This document shows, piece by piece, positions 9,718 through 18,955 of a DNA stretch of 64,000 nt. The position numbers and the translations under genes were made by a program. The stretch spans positions 17,134 to 81,133 of the forward strand of contig NZ_KE386926.1 of NCBI RefSeq assembly GCF_000429605.1. The letters are read 5' to 3'. Below the pieces are notes generated by a model. It was not told where the DNA came from and did no database searches. It was given only the letters and a program-made list of their open reading frames with translations. This DNA comes from Azonexus hydrophilus DSM 23864 (lineage in GTDB: Bacteria > Pseudomonadota > Gammaproteobacteria > Burkholderiales > Rhodocyclaceae). Position 1 is the first letter of the stretch. Each line of letters opens with the position of its first letter.

Positions 9718-11457
9718 TCAAAATGCATAAGAGACACGGAACCAGGTTTGCGGCGCTTCCCTCGTCCAGGTAGCCGGCACGTCGACTGGGCGGCTGTTGT
9801 ACAGCTCCAAGGCGGCGCCGCGCCATTGCGCAGCGAGTCCGACGGTGGCACCAGCCAGTTGCCCGCTGGCAGTGCCGCTGGCGATGCCACGGACGCTACC
9901 GGTGTCATAGGCGGCATACAGCCGGCCGCGCCAGCTCTCGCCGGCGAAAGATGTCTGCCACGGCCAGGCCAGTTCGTTGCGCCAGTAGTAGCCACGGTCG
10001 CCGGCGATGCTGTTGCGCATGAAGCCGCGGACGCTGCCGATGCCGCCGATCTGAATCTGCTGCGAGCCGTAGAGCGGACGTTGCGCATACTGGTAGCTGA
10101 GCTGGCTCGACCAGTTCAGGGCAAAATCACCCAGGGCCAGCGGCCGACTGAAACCGAGATCAAGGTTGAGCTTCTTGAACTGGGCGCGCGGCGCATCGTG
10201 GTTGATGTCGCTGGGGTCCTCGAGCGCACCAAAGGCCTTCAGCCCCTGGGCATAGACCAGTTGGGCATTGATCACACCGCCACCAGCAAGCAGGAAGCCG
10301 CTGGTGCCCAGTTCGGCGATCGCCAGCTTGCGGCTGTTCACTTCGAGTAGCTGCTGCATCATGTAGTTGCGTGCGTCCTGCACCGAAACCCGGCCGAATA
10401 CCGTTAACTTCGACGCTTGGTCGCGATAGGCCAACCGATCCACAGTCAATGTCTGAGTACGGGTTTCGCCATTAGTGTGCATCCTGGTCCCAGAGGCCAG
10501 TTGCAGCACGTTGACATAGGTTGAGCGGCTGACATTGAAACCAAACGACCAGTTACCGACCGGCAACCAGAAATCGAAGGCGTCGCTACCCGACTTGTGC
10601 TCGTCGTCGCCCGGATGCGAGCGACGGCTGGTGAACATCCAGCGTTCATTGAGCGCCAGCGGCGAATCAATCGTCGCGGTCAGTGCGTAAGCGCGCCTGC
10701 CGGTCGATTCGGCGCCCATATTGTCGTAGCTCATGTACAGGTGTGCGGGCAGCGTGCGCCGGTTGCGGACGACGACAATGCTTTGCCCCGACTTGCTGCC
10801 GGGACGCACCTCCATCGTTGCCTGGTTGGCAGCCAGACGGTTGATCTGATCGATACCCTGCTCGAGGTCGCGCAGGTTGAGCCGGTCGCCGGGCGCTCCG
10901 GGAAAGACACCGGGAACGAAGATTTTCTGCGCGCCCTCACCCTCGAGCTGATAGCCCTCGATGACGCCCTCGACGATGACGATGCTTAGGCGACCGCTAC
11001 CCAGATCCTGGGCAGGCAGGTAGGCGCGCGTGGTGATGTAGCCCTGCTCGATGTAATCAGCGGTAATTCCGGCCAGGATCTGCTCGATCTCGGCGACGCC
11101 GAGGCAACGCCCGACGAAGCGCGCCGACAGGTCGAGCACGGTACGCTGGCGCAGGCGCTCGCCGCCGTCGATGACCAGTTCGTCGATCTGCCGGCAGGCA
11201 CCGCCTGGACTGACGGCAGGCTGCGGCGCCTGGCGCAGATCGGCACCGCCAACCGCCGGCACCGCCTTGCGCGCCCGCTCGATTTCTTCCTGCAGGCGCT
11301 CCTGTAGTTGGCGCTGGACGAAATCGGCCTGGCGGCCGGCAGCATTGATGTCAGCCGGCGTCTGCGCGTGCGCGGCCAGCACCGGCAAGGCAAGGAGCCA
11401 CAAGGCCCGCCTGCAAACAAGCCGCCCCAAATCGACAAACCAAACATTCTCTGACAC
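9718..11457 (-). CDS. TpsB outer-membrane transporter (FhaC/ShlB family)
   Basis: Sixteen-stranded beta-barrel translocator that exports the partner exoprotein across the outer membrane. 579 residues: signal peptide ending near AHAQ, a periplasmic helix/linker, POTRA domains (about 90-230, CRQIDELVIDGGERL and the following repeat), then the barrel. The conserved loop-6 motif appears as GGIGSVRGFMRN (VRGY/F). The protein ends in Phe, as expected for BAM-dependent insertion. The start is GTG with a GAGGGG ribosome site about 9 bases upstream. It lies directly upstream of the exoprotein gene. Confidence 0.93.
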   Translation of the reverse strand: MSENVWFVDLGRLVCRRALWLLALPVLAAHAQTPADINAAGRQADFVQRQLQERLQEEIERARKAVPAVGGADLRQAPQPAVSPGGACRQIDELVIDGGERLRQRTVLDLSARFVGRCLGVAEIEQILAGITADYIEQGYITTRAYLPAQDLGSGRLSIVIVEGVIEGYQLEGEGAQKIFVPGVFPGAPGDRLNLRDLEQGIDQINRLAANQATMEVRPGSKSGQSIVVVRNRRTLPAHLYMSYDNMGAESTGRRAYALTATIDSPLALNERWMFTSRRSHPGDDEHKSGSDAFDFWLPVGNWSFGFNVSRSTYVNVLQLASGTRMHTNGETRTQTLTVDRLAYRDQASKLTVFGRVSVQDARNYMMQQLLEVNSRKLAIAELGTSGFLLAGGGVINAQLVYAQGLKAFGALEDPSDINHDAPRAQFKKLNLDLGFSRPLALGDFALNWSSQLSYQYAQRPLYGSQQIQIGGIGSVRGFMRNSIAGDRGYYWRNELAWPWQTSFAGESWRGRLYAAYDTGSVRGIASGTASGQLAGATVGLAAQWRGAALELYNSRPVDVPATWTREAPQTWFRVSYAF

Positions 11458-11786
11458 TTTGACATCCCCTCGAAGCTCATCCTGTGTGCAACACGAATGA
11501 TCGTTGGGGAACTATGACAAGCGAGCGTGAAGCCTCCGTTAACTGGTATGAATGTGGCCAAAAGCACCCACAAGATTCACTTGGTTCTCATAGCCAGAAG
11601 CCGTTCGCCGCCACCGATAAAGGGAGCCTGAGACTCCCTTATTTCATGTCCGAAATATTTCATGCAACGAATTACGCTTTATCAAACGCCTGTCAGCAAA
11701 CTGTAAGCTTGCCCACCCAAACTGCGGACCGTGGCGGTGCTGTGAAAGCGCAGCCCGTCCCTTTAAATTTTCTGGAGGAGATAACA
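11458..11786. promoter_or_regulatory. Divergent intergenic region between tpsBA and the symporter operon
   Basis: 329 bases without a convincing gene, separating two divergently transcribed units; promoters for both must lie here but I see no clear -35/-10 pair. A small hairpin (AAGGGAG, 7-base loop, CTCCCTT) spans 11620-11640 and is followed by AT-rich sequence, so it could be an attenuator or terminator. A strong ribosome site (GGAGGAG, 11774-11780) precedes the first plus-strand gene. Confidence 0.5.
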
Positions 11787-12041
11787 ATGGACGATCAAGG
11801 CAAGGCCTACTGGTCAGCCACGCTCGGTCTGCTGGGTAAGATCCTGGCGATCTGGTTCGTGTGCTCGTTCGGTGCCGGCATCCTATTTGCGCCCGCACTC
11901 AACGGCATTTCACTCGGGGGTTACCCGCTGGGCTTCTGGTTTGCTCACCAGGGCTCTATCTACATCTTCATTGCCTTGATTTTCTATTACGCCAAGGCAA
12001 TGGGCGACCTCGACCGCAAGTTCGACGTGCACGAAGAATAA
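11787..12041 (+). CDS. DUF4212 small membrane subunit of sodium:solute symporter
   Basis: 84-residue protein with two hydrophobic helices (about 14-35 and 50-70) and an acidic end DRKFDVHEE. This is the DUF4212 family, which regularly precedes VC_2705-type sodium:solute symporters and is thought to be their small subunit. The ATG at 11787 is chosen over longer in-frame options because GGAGGAG sits 7-13 bases upstream and the family begins here. The symporter gene follows after 9 bases. Confidence 0.88.
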   Translation: MDDQGKAYWSATLGLLGKILAIWFVCSFGAGILFAPALNGISLGGYPLGFWFAHQGSIYIFIALIFYYAKAMGDLDRKFDVHEE

Positions 12042-12050
12042 GGAGCCAGC

Positions 12051-13907
12051 ATGGATCTGCAAACTATGACTTACCTGGTGGTCGGCGCATCTTTCGCGCT
12101 GTACATCGGGATCGCGATCTGGGCACGTGCCGGTAGCACGTCCGAGTTCTACGCTGCCGGCGGTAGCGTTCACCCTGTGACCAACGGTATGGCAACTGCC
12201 GCCGACTGGATGTCTGCCGCCTCGTTCATCTCGATGGCCGGTCTGATCTCCAACATGGGTTACGGCGGCGGCCTGTTCCTCATGGGCTGGACGGGTGGTT
12301 ACGTTCTGCTGGCGATGCTGCTGGCGCCGTACCTCCGGAAGTTCGGCAAGTTCACGGTTCCCCAGTTCATCGGTGACCGTTTCTACTCGCAAACCGCTTC
12401 CACGGTGGCCGTGATCTGTCTGCTGACCGCGTCGATCACCTACATCATCGGTCAGATGACCGGTGTCGGTGTGGCCTTCTCCCGCTTCCTGGGCGTTTCC
12501 AGCGAAATGGGTATCTACATCGGTATGGGTATCGTGTTCGCCTACGCCGTGTTCGGCGGCATGAAGGGCATCACCTACACCCAGGTTGCCCAGTACATCG
12601 TGCTGATCCTGGCCTACACGGTTCCGGCTGTGTTCATCTCGCTGCAGCTGACCGGCAACCCGATCCCGCAACTGGGTCTGGGCGCCTCGATCAGCGGCAC
12701 CGATATCTCCCTGCTGACCAAGCTTGACCAGGTTGTCACCGACCTCGGCTTCAACCAATACACGACCTCGATTCCGGGTTCCACCCTGAACATGTTCGTG
12801 TACACGATGTCGCTGATGATCGGCACTGCCGGTCTGCCGCACGTCATCATGCGGTTCTTCACGGTGGCCAAGGTTTCCGACGCCCGTTCGTCCGCTGGCT
12901 GGGCACTGGTCTTCATCGCCCTGCTGTACACGACCGCTCCGGCCGTTGCTGCCATGGCCAAGATGAACCTGCACGCCACGGTCAACTCCGCTGTTGGTCT
13001 GGAAACGGCTGCTGACGGTTCGATGAAGGTCAATGCCGAAACGATCAAGGCCCGCGGCGACGTATATGCCGAAGAAGCCTCCCTGGTCTACGAAAATCGT
13101 CCGGACTGGATGAAGCGTTGGGAAAAGACCGGCCTGTTGAAGTTCGAAGACAAGAACGGCGACGGTCGCATCCAGTACTACAACGACAAGACCAAGAACG
13201 CCGATGCCAAGGCCAAGGCCGAAGCTGCTGGCTGGAAGGGTAACGAGCTGACGGTCAACGCCGACATCATCGTGCTGGCCAATCCGGAAATCGCGCTGCT
13301 GCCGAACTGGGTTATCGCCCTGGTTGCTGCCGGTGGTCTGGCTGCCGCGCTGTCGACCGCTGCTGGTCTGCTGATGGCGATCTCCGCTGCTGTCTCGCAT
13401 GACCTGGTCAAGGGTGTGTTCATGCCGAACATCTCCGAGCAAGGCGAACTGCGCGCCGGCAAGATCTCCATGGCGGTCGCCATCGTCATCGCCGGTTACC
13501 TCGGCCTCAACCCCCCGGGCTTCGCTGCCGGTACGGTTGCCCTGGCCTTCGGTATTGCCGCCTCCTCCCTGTTCCCCGCCATCATGATGGGTATCTTCTC
13601 CAAGAAGATGAACAAGGAAGGCGCCATCGCCGGCATGCTGGCTGGTCTGGCTGTCACCCTGATCTACGTGTTCGCTCACAAGGGTATCTTCTTCATCAAG
13701 GGCACCGAGTTCGTCGACGCAATCGGCGGCGCCAACAGCTTCTTCGGCATCACGCCGGAAGCCTTCGGTGCCATCGGCGCGCTGGTCAACTTCCTGGTGG
13801 CCTTCATCGTCGACAAGATGACCAAGGAACCGCCGGAGCACATCCAGGCCATGGTTGAAAACGTGCGTATCCCGCGCGGTGCCAAGGCTGTTGATGGCGC
13901 ACACTAA
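12051..13907 (+). CDS. Sodium:solute symporter, VC_2705 / ActP-like
   Basis: 618-residue inner-membrane symporter of the SSS family, most like VC_2705-type acetate/organic-acid permeases. The N-terminal part carries family features (FYAAGGSVHPVTNGMATAADW; FISMAGLISNMGYGG). An inserted hydrophilic segment of about 90 residues (about 320-410) separates two membrane halves. Codon use is strongly biased toward a small codon set compared with neighbours, which suggests high expression. ActP itself lacks the DUF4212 partner and the long insert, so I give no symbol. A double hairpin follows the stop. Confidence 0.88.
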   Translation: MDLQTMTYLVVGASFALYIGIAIWARAGSTSEFYAAGGSVHPVTNGMATAADWMSAASFISMAGLISNMGYGGGLFLMGWTGGYVLLAMLLAPYLRKFGKFTVPQFIGDRFYSQTASTVAVICLLTASITYIIGQMTGVGVAFSRFLGVSSEMGIYIGMGIVFAYAVFGGMKGITYTQVAQYIVLILAYTVPAVFISLQLTGNPIPQLGLGASISGTDISLLTKLDQVVTDLGFNQYTTSIPGSTLNMFVYTMSLMIGTAGLPHVIMRFFTVAKVSDARSSAGWALVFIALLYTTAPAVAAMAKMNLHATVNSAVGLETAADGSMKVNAETIKARGDVYAEEASLVYENRPDWMKRWEKTGLLKFEDKNGDGRIQYYNDKTKNADAKAKAEAAGWKGNELTVNADIIVLANPEIALLPNWVIALVAAGGLAAALSTAAGLLMAISAAVSHDLVKGVFMPNISEQGELRAGKISMAVAIVIAGYLGLNPPGFAAGTVALAFGIAASSLFPAIMMGIFSKKMNKEGAIAGMLAGLAVTLIYVFAHKGIFFIKGTEFVDAIGGANSFFGITPEAFGAIGALVNFLVAFIVDKMTKEPPEHIQAMVENVRIPRGAKAVDGAH

Positions 13908-13925
13908 GCAGTATTGAGGTAAGCT

Positions 13926-13989
13926 CTCCCGTCCGGACATCGGGCGGGAGATTCGAAACCCCGTAGGCGATGTCTGCGGGGTTTTTTAT
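13926..13989 (+). terminator. Intrinsic terminator after the symporter
   Basis: Two successive hairpins. CTCCCG...CGGGAG spans 13926-13950. AACCCCG...CGGGGTT spans 13957-13983 and runs into six T residues. The second has the shape of a rho-independent terminator. Confidence 0.88.
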
Positions 13990-14033
13990 TGTCGGACCGG
14001 CCTGTTGCCGGCTCGTGAAGTACCGAGGTTCAA

Positions 14034-14441
14034 ATGGCTTTCAATGTCCACATCGCAATGACCTGGATTCTTTTCCTGGCGCTTTTTCCCATCACCTTCT
14101 TCTGGTTGCGTCGGGCCTGGCGCATCGCCATCAACAAGGATTTCTCCGAAGTCGCGATCAAGCACGGCGAATCGCCACCCAATCCGGAGAAATGGGCGCC
14201 TTACGAGGCCGTGATCAACCTGGTTGCCGGCAGCATCACCGCCGCCACCATCGCTGGCGTACTGGCCGGTGAACTCGAATACGATACCTGGATGGCCCTT
14301 GCTGGCTCGACCATCTGGTGCAAGTTCTTCCTCAGCTTCGCGCTGAGCCGTCAGGCGCACCCGATGAACCTGCCTGGCTTCATGCAACGCCGGATCAGTT
14401 TCCGCCCGCAGAAACCGCCACAGGACGGCGAAGAGAAGTAA
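14034..14441 (+). CDS. Small membrane protein of unknown function
   Basis: 135 residues with three predicted membrane helices (about 4-26, 61-84, 90-112) and a basic, Pro-rich cytoplasmic end. I do not recognise a named domain. It follows the symporter terminator, so it may have its own promoter although it is co-oriented. Its last 47 bases overlap the convergent chorismate lyase gene on the other strand. Confidence 0.75.
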   Translation: MAFNVHIAMTWILFLALFPITFFWLRRAWRIAINKDFSEVAIKHGESPPNPEKWAPYEAVINLVAGSITAATIAGVLAGELEYDTWMALAGSTIWCKFFLSFALSRQAHPMNLPGFMQRRISFRPQKPPQDGEEK

Positions 14442-14937
14442 TCACCGGCAGGAAGACTTCGGTCACCAGCACGCTGCCGCTGCCCAGCACATGCCGTGAG
14501 CGCCGCGCCCAGAAGGCCGGCGCATCGCCGACCAAGACAGCAACCCGCCGATGCAGCGGATGATGACGGTCGATCCGCAGGAATTCGATCGGCCCGCGCC
14601 GGAAACCCGGATGGGTAAATAACAGCGACCCCAGCGAACGGCCACCCAGATTTGCAAACCAGCGCCCCAGACGCCCGCTGCGCGTCTGCGACAGGACGCT
14701 GTGGGCAAAAATCACCGGCACGCCGTCGCACTCGAGCAACACCTCGCGCACCGGCAATTGCGCCCGCAATGCTTCGTCGGCCAGCGGCCGGCAGCGCCCC
14801 TGAAACACCACGCGCACCCGGAATTGCCGGCAATGACGCTGACAACGCGCAGTCAGCGAATCGGGCTCGGTCAGCCAGCGGCGCAAGCTCCCCACCGGCG
14901 CATGGGCGGGTAAGCGGGAAAACCAGCCTGGGCGCAT
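14395..14937 (-). CDS. ubiC: Chorismate--pyruvate lyase
   Basis: Converts chorismate to 4-hydroxybenzoate and pyruvate, the first committed step of ubiquinone synthesis. 180 residues, normal for UbiC. Diagnostic segments are VREVLLECDGVPVIFAHSVL, RSLGSLLFTHPGFRRGPIEF, the Arg-rich FWARRS and the late VTEVFLP with the expected acidic residue. The ATG overlaps the stop of the upstream gene (TGATG), indicating translational coupling. No other ubi gene is adjacent. Confidence 0.88.
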   Translation of the reverse strand: MRPGWFSRLPAHAPVGSLRRWLTEPDSLTARCQRHCRQFRVRVVFQGRCRPLADEALRAQLPVREVLLECDGVPVIFAHSVLSQTRSGRLGRWFANLGGRSLGSLLFTHPGFRRGPIEFLRIDRHHPLHRRVAVLVGDAPAFWARRSRHVLGSGSVLVTEVFLPVITSLRRPVAVSAGGN

Positions 14938-15404
14938 CAACGCGGTGCCGGCGCGCGTTCCAGACCGCGCAGCTTGCTGCCCGGTGTGATACCGCGTTGC
15001 GCGAACCAGCCGCGATTCATTTCCAGCGCGTAACGCGCCGGCCGCCGGGCACAGTGGTTGTCTTCGCTGTGCGGGGTCATATCCTCGATGTTGATGATCC
15101 GCCCTTCCTCGTCCAGGAAGGCGACCGACAGCGGGATAAAGGTGTTGCGCATCCACATGCAGTGCGTATTGGCCTGCGGAAAGACGAACAGCATGCCGCG
15201 CTGTGCCGGCATGGTCGGACGATGCATCAGGCCAACCTGACGATGCCGGTCCTGCGCCGCCACTTCGGCTTCGATGCGATGGAAGCCGGCGCTCAGTTCG
15301 ATCACCGGCATGGCTTCCTGGGCCCAAGCCGTCAGATTCAGGCCAATGGCCAGCAGGGCCGCCAGGCCATGCCTGAGCAATCGCGATTCACGCACGCAGA
15401 TCAT
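14937..15404 (-). CDS. Exported DUF192 family protein
   Basis: 155 residues with a cleavable signal peptide (hydrophobic core LLRHGLAALLAIGLNLTAWAQ). The DUF192 domain follows, with the conserved RQVGLMHRP and MWMRNTFIPLSVAFLD segments. Function of the family is unknown; members are small periplasmic beta-rich proteins. It lies between rluE-like and ubiC genes, overlapping both by a few bases. Confidence 0.88.
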   Translation of the reverse strand: MICVRESRLLRHGLAALLAIGLNLTAWAQEAMPVIELSAGFHRIEAEVAAQDRHRQVGLMHRPTMPAQRGMLFVFPQANTHCMWMRNTFIPLSVAFLDEEGRIINIEDMTPHSEDNHCARRPARYALEMNRGWFAQRGITPGSKLRGLERAPAPR

Positions 15405-15951
15405 TGATATTTCCTTCCATTAAACGCCATTCGCCCGGCGCCAGTCCGGCCACCGACAACTTGCCGACCGCCGCCCGGACCAGGCGCAGTACAGGATAAC
15501 CGATGGCCGCGCCCATCCGCCGCACCTGGCGGTTCTTGCCTTCGGCGATGCGGATTTCCAGCCACGCGGTCGGAATCGCCGCCCGGTAACGGATCGGCGG
15601 ATCGCGCAGCCACAGTCCGGGCGGCTCGTCGATACGACGCACCTGCGCCGGTTGCGCGGTGAAATCGGACAAGCGGATGCCGGCGCGCAGACGGTCAAGA
15701 TCGGCTTCCGCCGGCTCGCCCTCGACCTGCGCCCAGTAGGTCTTGACCAGCTTGTGTTTGGGATCGGCGATACGCGCCTGCAGGCGCCCGTCGTCGGTGA
15801 GCAGCAACAGCCCCTCGCTGTCGGCGTCGAGGCGGCCGGCGACATAGACATCCTTCAGCGAAATGAACTCGCCGAGCCCCCGCCAGCGACCTTCCGGCGT
15901 AAACTGGCTGAGCACGCCGTAAGGCTTGTTGAAGATCACAATTTTCGCCAC
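15388..15951 (-). CDS. rluE: 23S rRNA pseudouridine synthase, RluE family
   Basis: RsuA/RluB/E/F-family pseudouridine synthase, probably modifying U2457 of 23S rRNA. The catalytic motif AGRLDADSEGLLLLTDDG contains the active Asp, and the later EGKNRQVRRMGAAIGYPVLRLVR is typical. An S4 domain is absent, as in RluE. I chose the GTG at 15951 (VAKIVIFNKPYG) because homologues begin at this point; a longer ATG start at 16032 exists but adds non-conserved residues. It overlaps the DUF192 gene by 17 bases. Confidence 0.85.
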   Translation of the reverse strand: MAKIVIFNKPYGVLSQFTPEGRWRGLGEFISLKDVYVAGRLDADSEGLLLLTDDGRLQARIADPKHKLVKTYWAQVEGEPAEADLDRLRAGIRLSDFTAQPAQVRRIDEPPGLWLRDPPIRYRAAIPTAWLEIRIAEGKNRQVRRMGAAIGYPVLRLVRAAVGKLSVAGLAPGEWRLMEGNINDLRA

Positions 15952-16054
15952 GTCGACCGGACAAATAACCAAAGTCGCGATTTTAAGGCAGGCGACGGTC
16001 AACCGTCCGCCCGCCGATACGTTAAAGCCCATTCCTCGCCCCTACGAGCCCTTG

Positions 16055-18346
16055 ATGCAGCACGCCGAAATCTCCGTTCCCGTCGCCCCAGCGATATTGC
16101 CCGACCCCTGGGCGGCAACGATCGGAAGCCGAATCGCCCCCACCGAAACCCTGGCCGCCTGGCTGGAAACCGACCTCGATGGCCGCCTGCGCTTTGCCCG
16201 CGGCCTGATCGCCGTCACCGACCTGCACCTGATCGCCGTCGATGCCGACGGCCAGATTCGCGAATGGCCGCTCACCGCCGGCCTGCGCCTTGACCACCAC
16301 GACCATGCCGGCGTCGGCACACTCGAACTGCTCGACGGCAATGGCCGCCTGGCCTGCTGGCGCTACACCCTGGCCAACAACCTGGCGGCGCTGCGCCTGA
16401 TCGACGAATTCGACCTGCACCGCGACAGTCTGGTCTGCGGCCAGCCGCCGCAACGCCCGGAAGCCGAAAGCTGCCCGAAGTGCAAGACCCCGCTGCCGCC
16501 GGGCGCCGAGGAATGCCCGATCTGCAATCGCGAGGCGACGGTCGCCCCGTCGACCTGGACCTTGTTCCGCCTGTGGCGTTTCGCCCGGCCCTACCGCTGG
16601 CAGCTCTTCCTCGGCTTCGTGCTGACCCTGGCGTCGACCGCAGCGCAACTGGTGCCGCCCTACCTGACGATGCCGCTGATGGACAACGTGCTGATCCCGT
16701 TCCAGAACGGCCAGCCGATTGACTGGAACCTGGTCGGCATGTACCTCGGCGGCCTGCTCGGTGCGGCCATCGTCGCCTGGGGACTGGGCTGGATCCGCAC
16801 CTACATCCTGTCGCTGGTCTCCGAGCGCATGGGCCGCGACCTGCGCACCCAGACCTACGATCACCTGCTGGGGCTGTCCTTGGAGTATTTCGGTGGCAAG
16901 CGCACCGGCGACCTGATGGCGCGCATCGGCAACGAAACCGACCGCATCAACATCTTCCTCTCGCTCGACCTGCTCAACTTCGCCACCGACGTGCTGATGA
17001 TCACGATGACCGCCGTCATCCTGTTCTCGATCAACCCCTGGCTGGCGCTGGTCACGCTGCTGCCGCTGCCGGTCATCGCCTGGCTGATCCACTTCGTCCG
17101 CGAGAAGCTGCGCACCGGCTTCGAGAAGATCGACCGCGTCTGGGCCGAAGTGACCAACGTGCTGGCCGACACCATCCCCGGCATCCGCGTGGTCAAGGCC
17201 TTCGCCCAGGAGAAGCGAGAAGGTGAGCGCTTCCGCGCCGCCAACGAGCACAACCTGCAGATGAACGACAAGCTCAACCGCACCTGGTCTCTGTTCACCC
17301 CGACGGTGACGCTGCTCACCGAGGTCGGCCTGCTCGTCGTCTGGGTCTTCGGCATCTGGCAGATCGCCCACGGCGATTCGACGGTGGGCACGCTGACCGC
17401 CTTCCTCGCCTACATCGGCCGCTTCTACACCCGCCTCGACTCGATGAGCCGCATCGTCTCGGCGACCCAGCGCGCCGCCTCGAGCACCAAGCGCATCTTC
17501 GACATCCTCGACCATGTTTCCAGCGTGCCCGAGCCGACCAACCCGGTGCATCTGGAAAAAGTCACCGGCCGCATCGAACTCAAGCAGGCCTGCTTCCGCT
17601 ACGGCACCCGCGCCGTCACCAAGGACGTCGACCTGGTCATCGAACCGGGCGAGATGATCGGCCTGGTCGGCCATTCCGGCTCCGGCAAGTCGACGCTGGT
17701 GAACCTGATCTGCCGCTTCTACGACGTCACCGAGGGCCAGATGCTGATCGACGGCGTCGACGTGCGCTCGGTGCCGGTCGCCGAGTTCCGCAGCCACATC
17801 GGCCTGGTCCTGCAGGAGCCCTTCCTGTTCTTCGGCACCATCGCTGACAACATCGCCTACGGCAAGCCCGACGCGACGCGCGAGGAAATCGTCGCCGCCG
17901 CCCGCGCCGCCCACGCCCACGAATTCATCCTGCGCCTGCCGCACGGCTACGACTCGCTGGTCGGCGAACGCGGCCAGGGCCTGTCCGGCGGCGAGCGCCA
18001 GCGCATCTCGATTGCCCGGGCGCTGCTCATCGACCCAAAGATCCTGATCCTCGACGAAGCAACCTCTGCGGTCGATACCGAAACCGAGAAGGAAATCCAG
18101 AAGGCGCTCGACAACCTGGTCAAGGGTCGTACCACGATCGCCATCGCCCACCGCCTGAGCACGCTGAGGAAGGCCGACCGGCTGGTGGTCATGGACCGTG
18201 GCCGCATCGTCGAAGTCGGCAACCACGACGCGCTGATGGCCGCCGAAGGCCACTACCACAAGCTGTACATGGCACAACTCCGCAACGTCGACACCGAGGC
18301 GCCCGAACCGGCTGCCCCGGACCTGCCGAAAACCGCGACCGTCTGA
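16055..18346 (+). CDS. Cyanophycin-associated ABC transporter (fused permease-ATPase)
   Basis: 763-residue ABC exporter half with permease and ATPase fused. Residues about 30-120 form a separate beta-rich domain resembling bacterial PH-like domains (inference). A zinc ribbon follows (C140-x2-C143 ... C154-x2-C157). The six-helix exporter transmembrane domain is about 170-470. The nucleotide-binding domain has Walker A GHSGSGKST, signature LSGGERQR and Walker B ILILDEATSAVD. Family members of this architecture occur next to cyanophycin synthetases. The substrate is unknown; a lipid/peptide exporter role is only family analogy. The DUF1854 gene begins 10 bases downstream. The start at ATG 16055 is preferred over an upstream ATG because homology begins here. 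Confidence 0.88.
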   Translation: MQHAEISVPVAPAILPDPWAATIGSRIAPTETLAAWLETDLDGRLRFARGLIAVTDLHLIAVDADGQIREWPLTAGLRLDHHDHAGVGTLELLDGNGRLACWRYTLANNLAALRLIDEFDLHRDSLVCGQPPQRPEAESCPKCKTPLPPGAEECPICNREATVAPSTWTLFRLWRFARPYRWQLFLGFVLTLASTAAQLVPPYLTMPLMDNVLIPFQNGQPIDWNLVGMYLGGLLGAAIVAWGLGWIRTYILSLVSERMGRDLRTQTYDHLLGLSLEYFGGKRTGDLMARIGNETDRINIFLSLDLLNFATDVLMITMTAVILFSINPWLALVTLLPLPVIAWLIHFVREKLRTGFEKIDRVWAEVTNVLADTIPGIRVVKAFAQEKREGERFRAANEHNLQMNDKLNRTWSLFTPTVTLLTEVGLLVVWVFGIWQIAHGDSTVGTLTAFLAYIGRFYTRLDSMSRIVSATQRAASSTKRIFDILDHVSSVPEPTNPVHLEKVTGRIELKQACFRYGTRAVTKDVDLVIEPGEMIGLVGHSGSGKSTLVNLICRFYDVTEGQMLIDGVDVRSVPVAEFRSHIGLVLQEPFLFFGTIADNIAYGKPDATREEIVAAARAAHAHEFILRLPHGYDSLVGERGQGLSGGERQRISIARALLIDPKILILDEATSAVDTETEKEIQKALDNLVKGRTTIAIAHRLSTLRKADRLVVMDRGRIVEVGNHDALMAAEGHYHKLYMAQLRNVDTEAPEPAAPDLPKTATV

Positions 18347-18356
18347 GGAAACCGCG

Positions 18357-18827
18357 ATGAGCCAGGCCAACTTCACGCTAACCCGCGACGCTTTCGGGCG
18401 ACTGGTCTTTCAGGCCGAAAACGGCGACCGCCACGAGGCCGTCACCCCGGTCCGCGCCTTTCCGATCGCTGCCCCCGACGACGGCATCTCCATCCTCAGC
18501 GCCGAAGGCCACGAAATCGGCTGGGCCGACCGCCTCGCCGACCTGCCGGCGGCAACCCGCGCACTGATCGAGGAAGAACTGGCCAGCCGCGAATTCGTGC
18601 CCGAGATCGCCCAGCTGCTGTCGGTGTCCAGCTTCGCCTGCCCGAGCACCTGGCAGGTCCGCACCGACCGCGGCGACACCGCGCTGGTGCTCAAGGGCGA
18701 AGAGGACATCCGTCGCCTGTCGGCGACCCGGCTGCTGATCGCCGACGGCAACGGCATCCAGTACCTGGTGCGCGACCTCAGCCGGCTCGACCGGCACAGT
18801 CGCAAGCTGCTCGACCGCTTCCTCTAG
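18357..18827 (+). CDS. DUF1854 protein, cyanophycin-locus partner
   Basis: 156-residue soluble protein of the DUF1854 family, which is found beside the fused ABC protein in cyanophycin loci. Visible features are an early FTLTRDAFGRLVF strand pair and a C-terminal LLIADGNGIQYLVRDLSRLD segment. No catalytic motif is apparent. Its tight spacing after the ABC gene suggests the two act together, perhaps as a regulatory or substrate-presenting subunit (inference). Confidence 0.85.
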   Translation: MSQANFTLTRDAFGRLVFQAENGDRHEAVTPVRAFPIAAPDDGISILSAEGHEIGWADRLADLPAATRALIEEELASREFVPEIAQLLSVSSFACPSTWQVRTDRGDTALVLKGEEDIRRLSATRLLIADGNGIQYLVRDLSRLDRHSRKLLDRFL

Positions 18828-18955
18828 TGGCGGCGAGGTAACGCCCGGTAGCAACGAGTAACACTTTCCGCAAACGGTCAGCCGCAGAACGGCAAAAACG
18901 TTAATAATCGCATTCGGACACAACGCATCCCACCCAGCCGGCAACAGCCCACCCC

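Noticed and set aside
3063..9773. A 2,236-codon open frame on the plus strand opposite the exoprotein gene
   Set aside because: It mirrors the third-position GC bias of the minus-strand gene. The minus frame has the extended signal peptide, TPS domain and partner transporter; the plus frame has no recognisable domain and low-complexity composition.
11910..13940. A 676-codon open frame antisense to the symporter
   Set aside because: No domain and His/Asp/Gly-rich, as expected from an antisense reading of membrane-protein codons.
16022..18376. A 784-codon open frame antisense to the ABC transporter
   Set aside because: Same cause; Walker A, signature and Walker B motifs are all in the plus frame.
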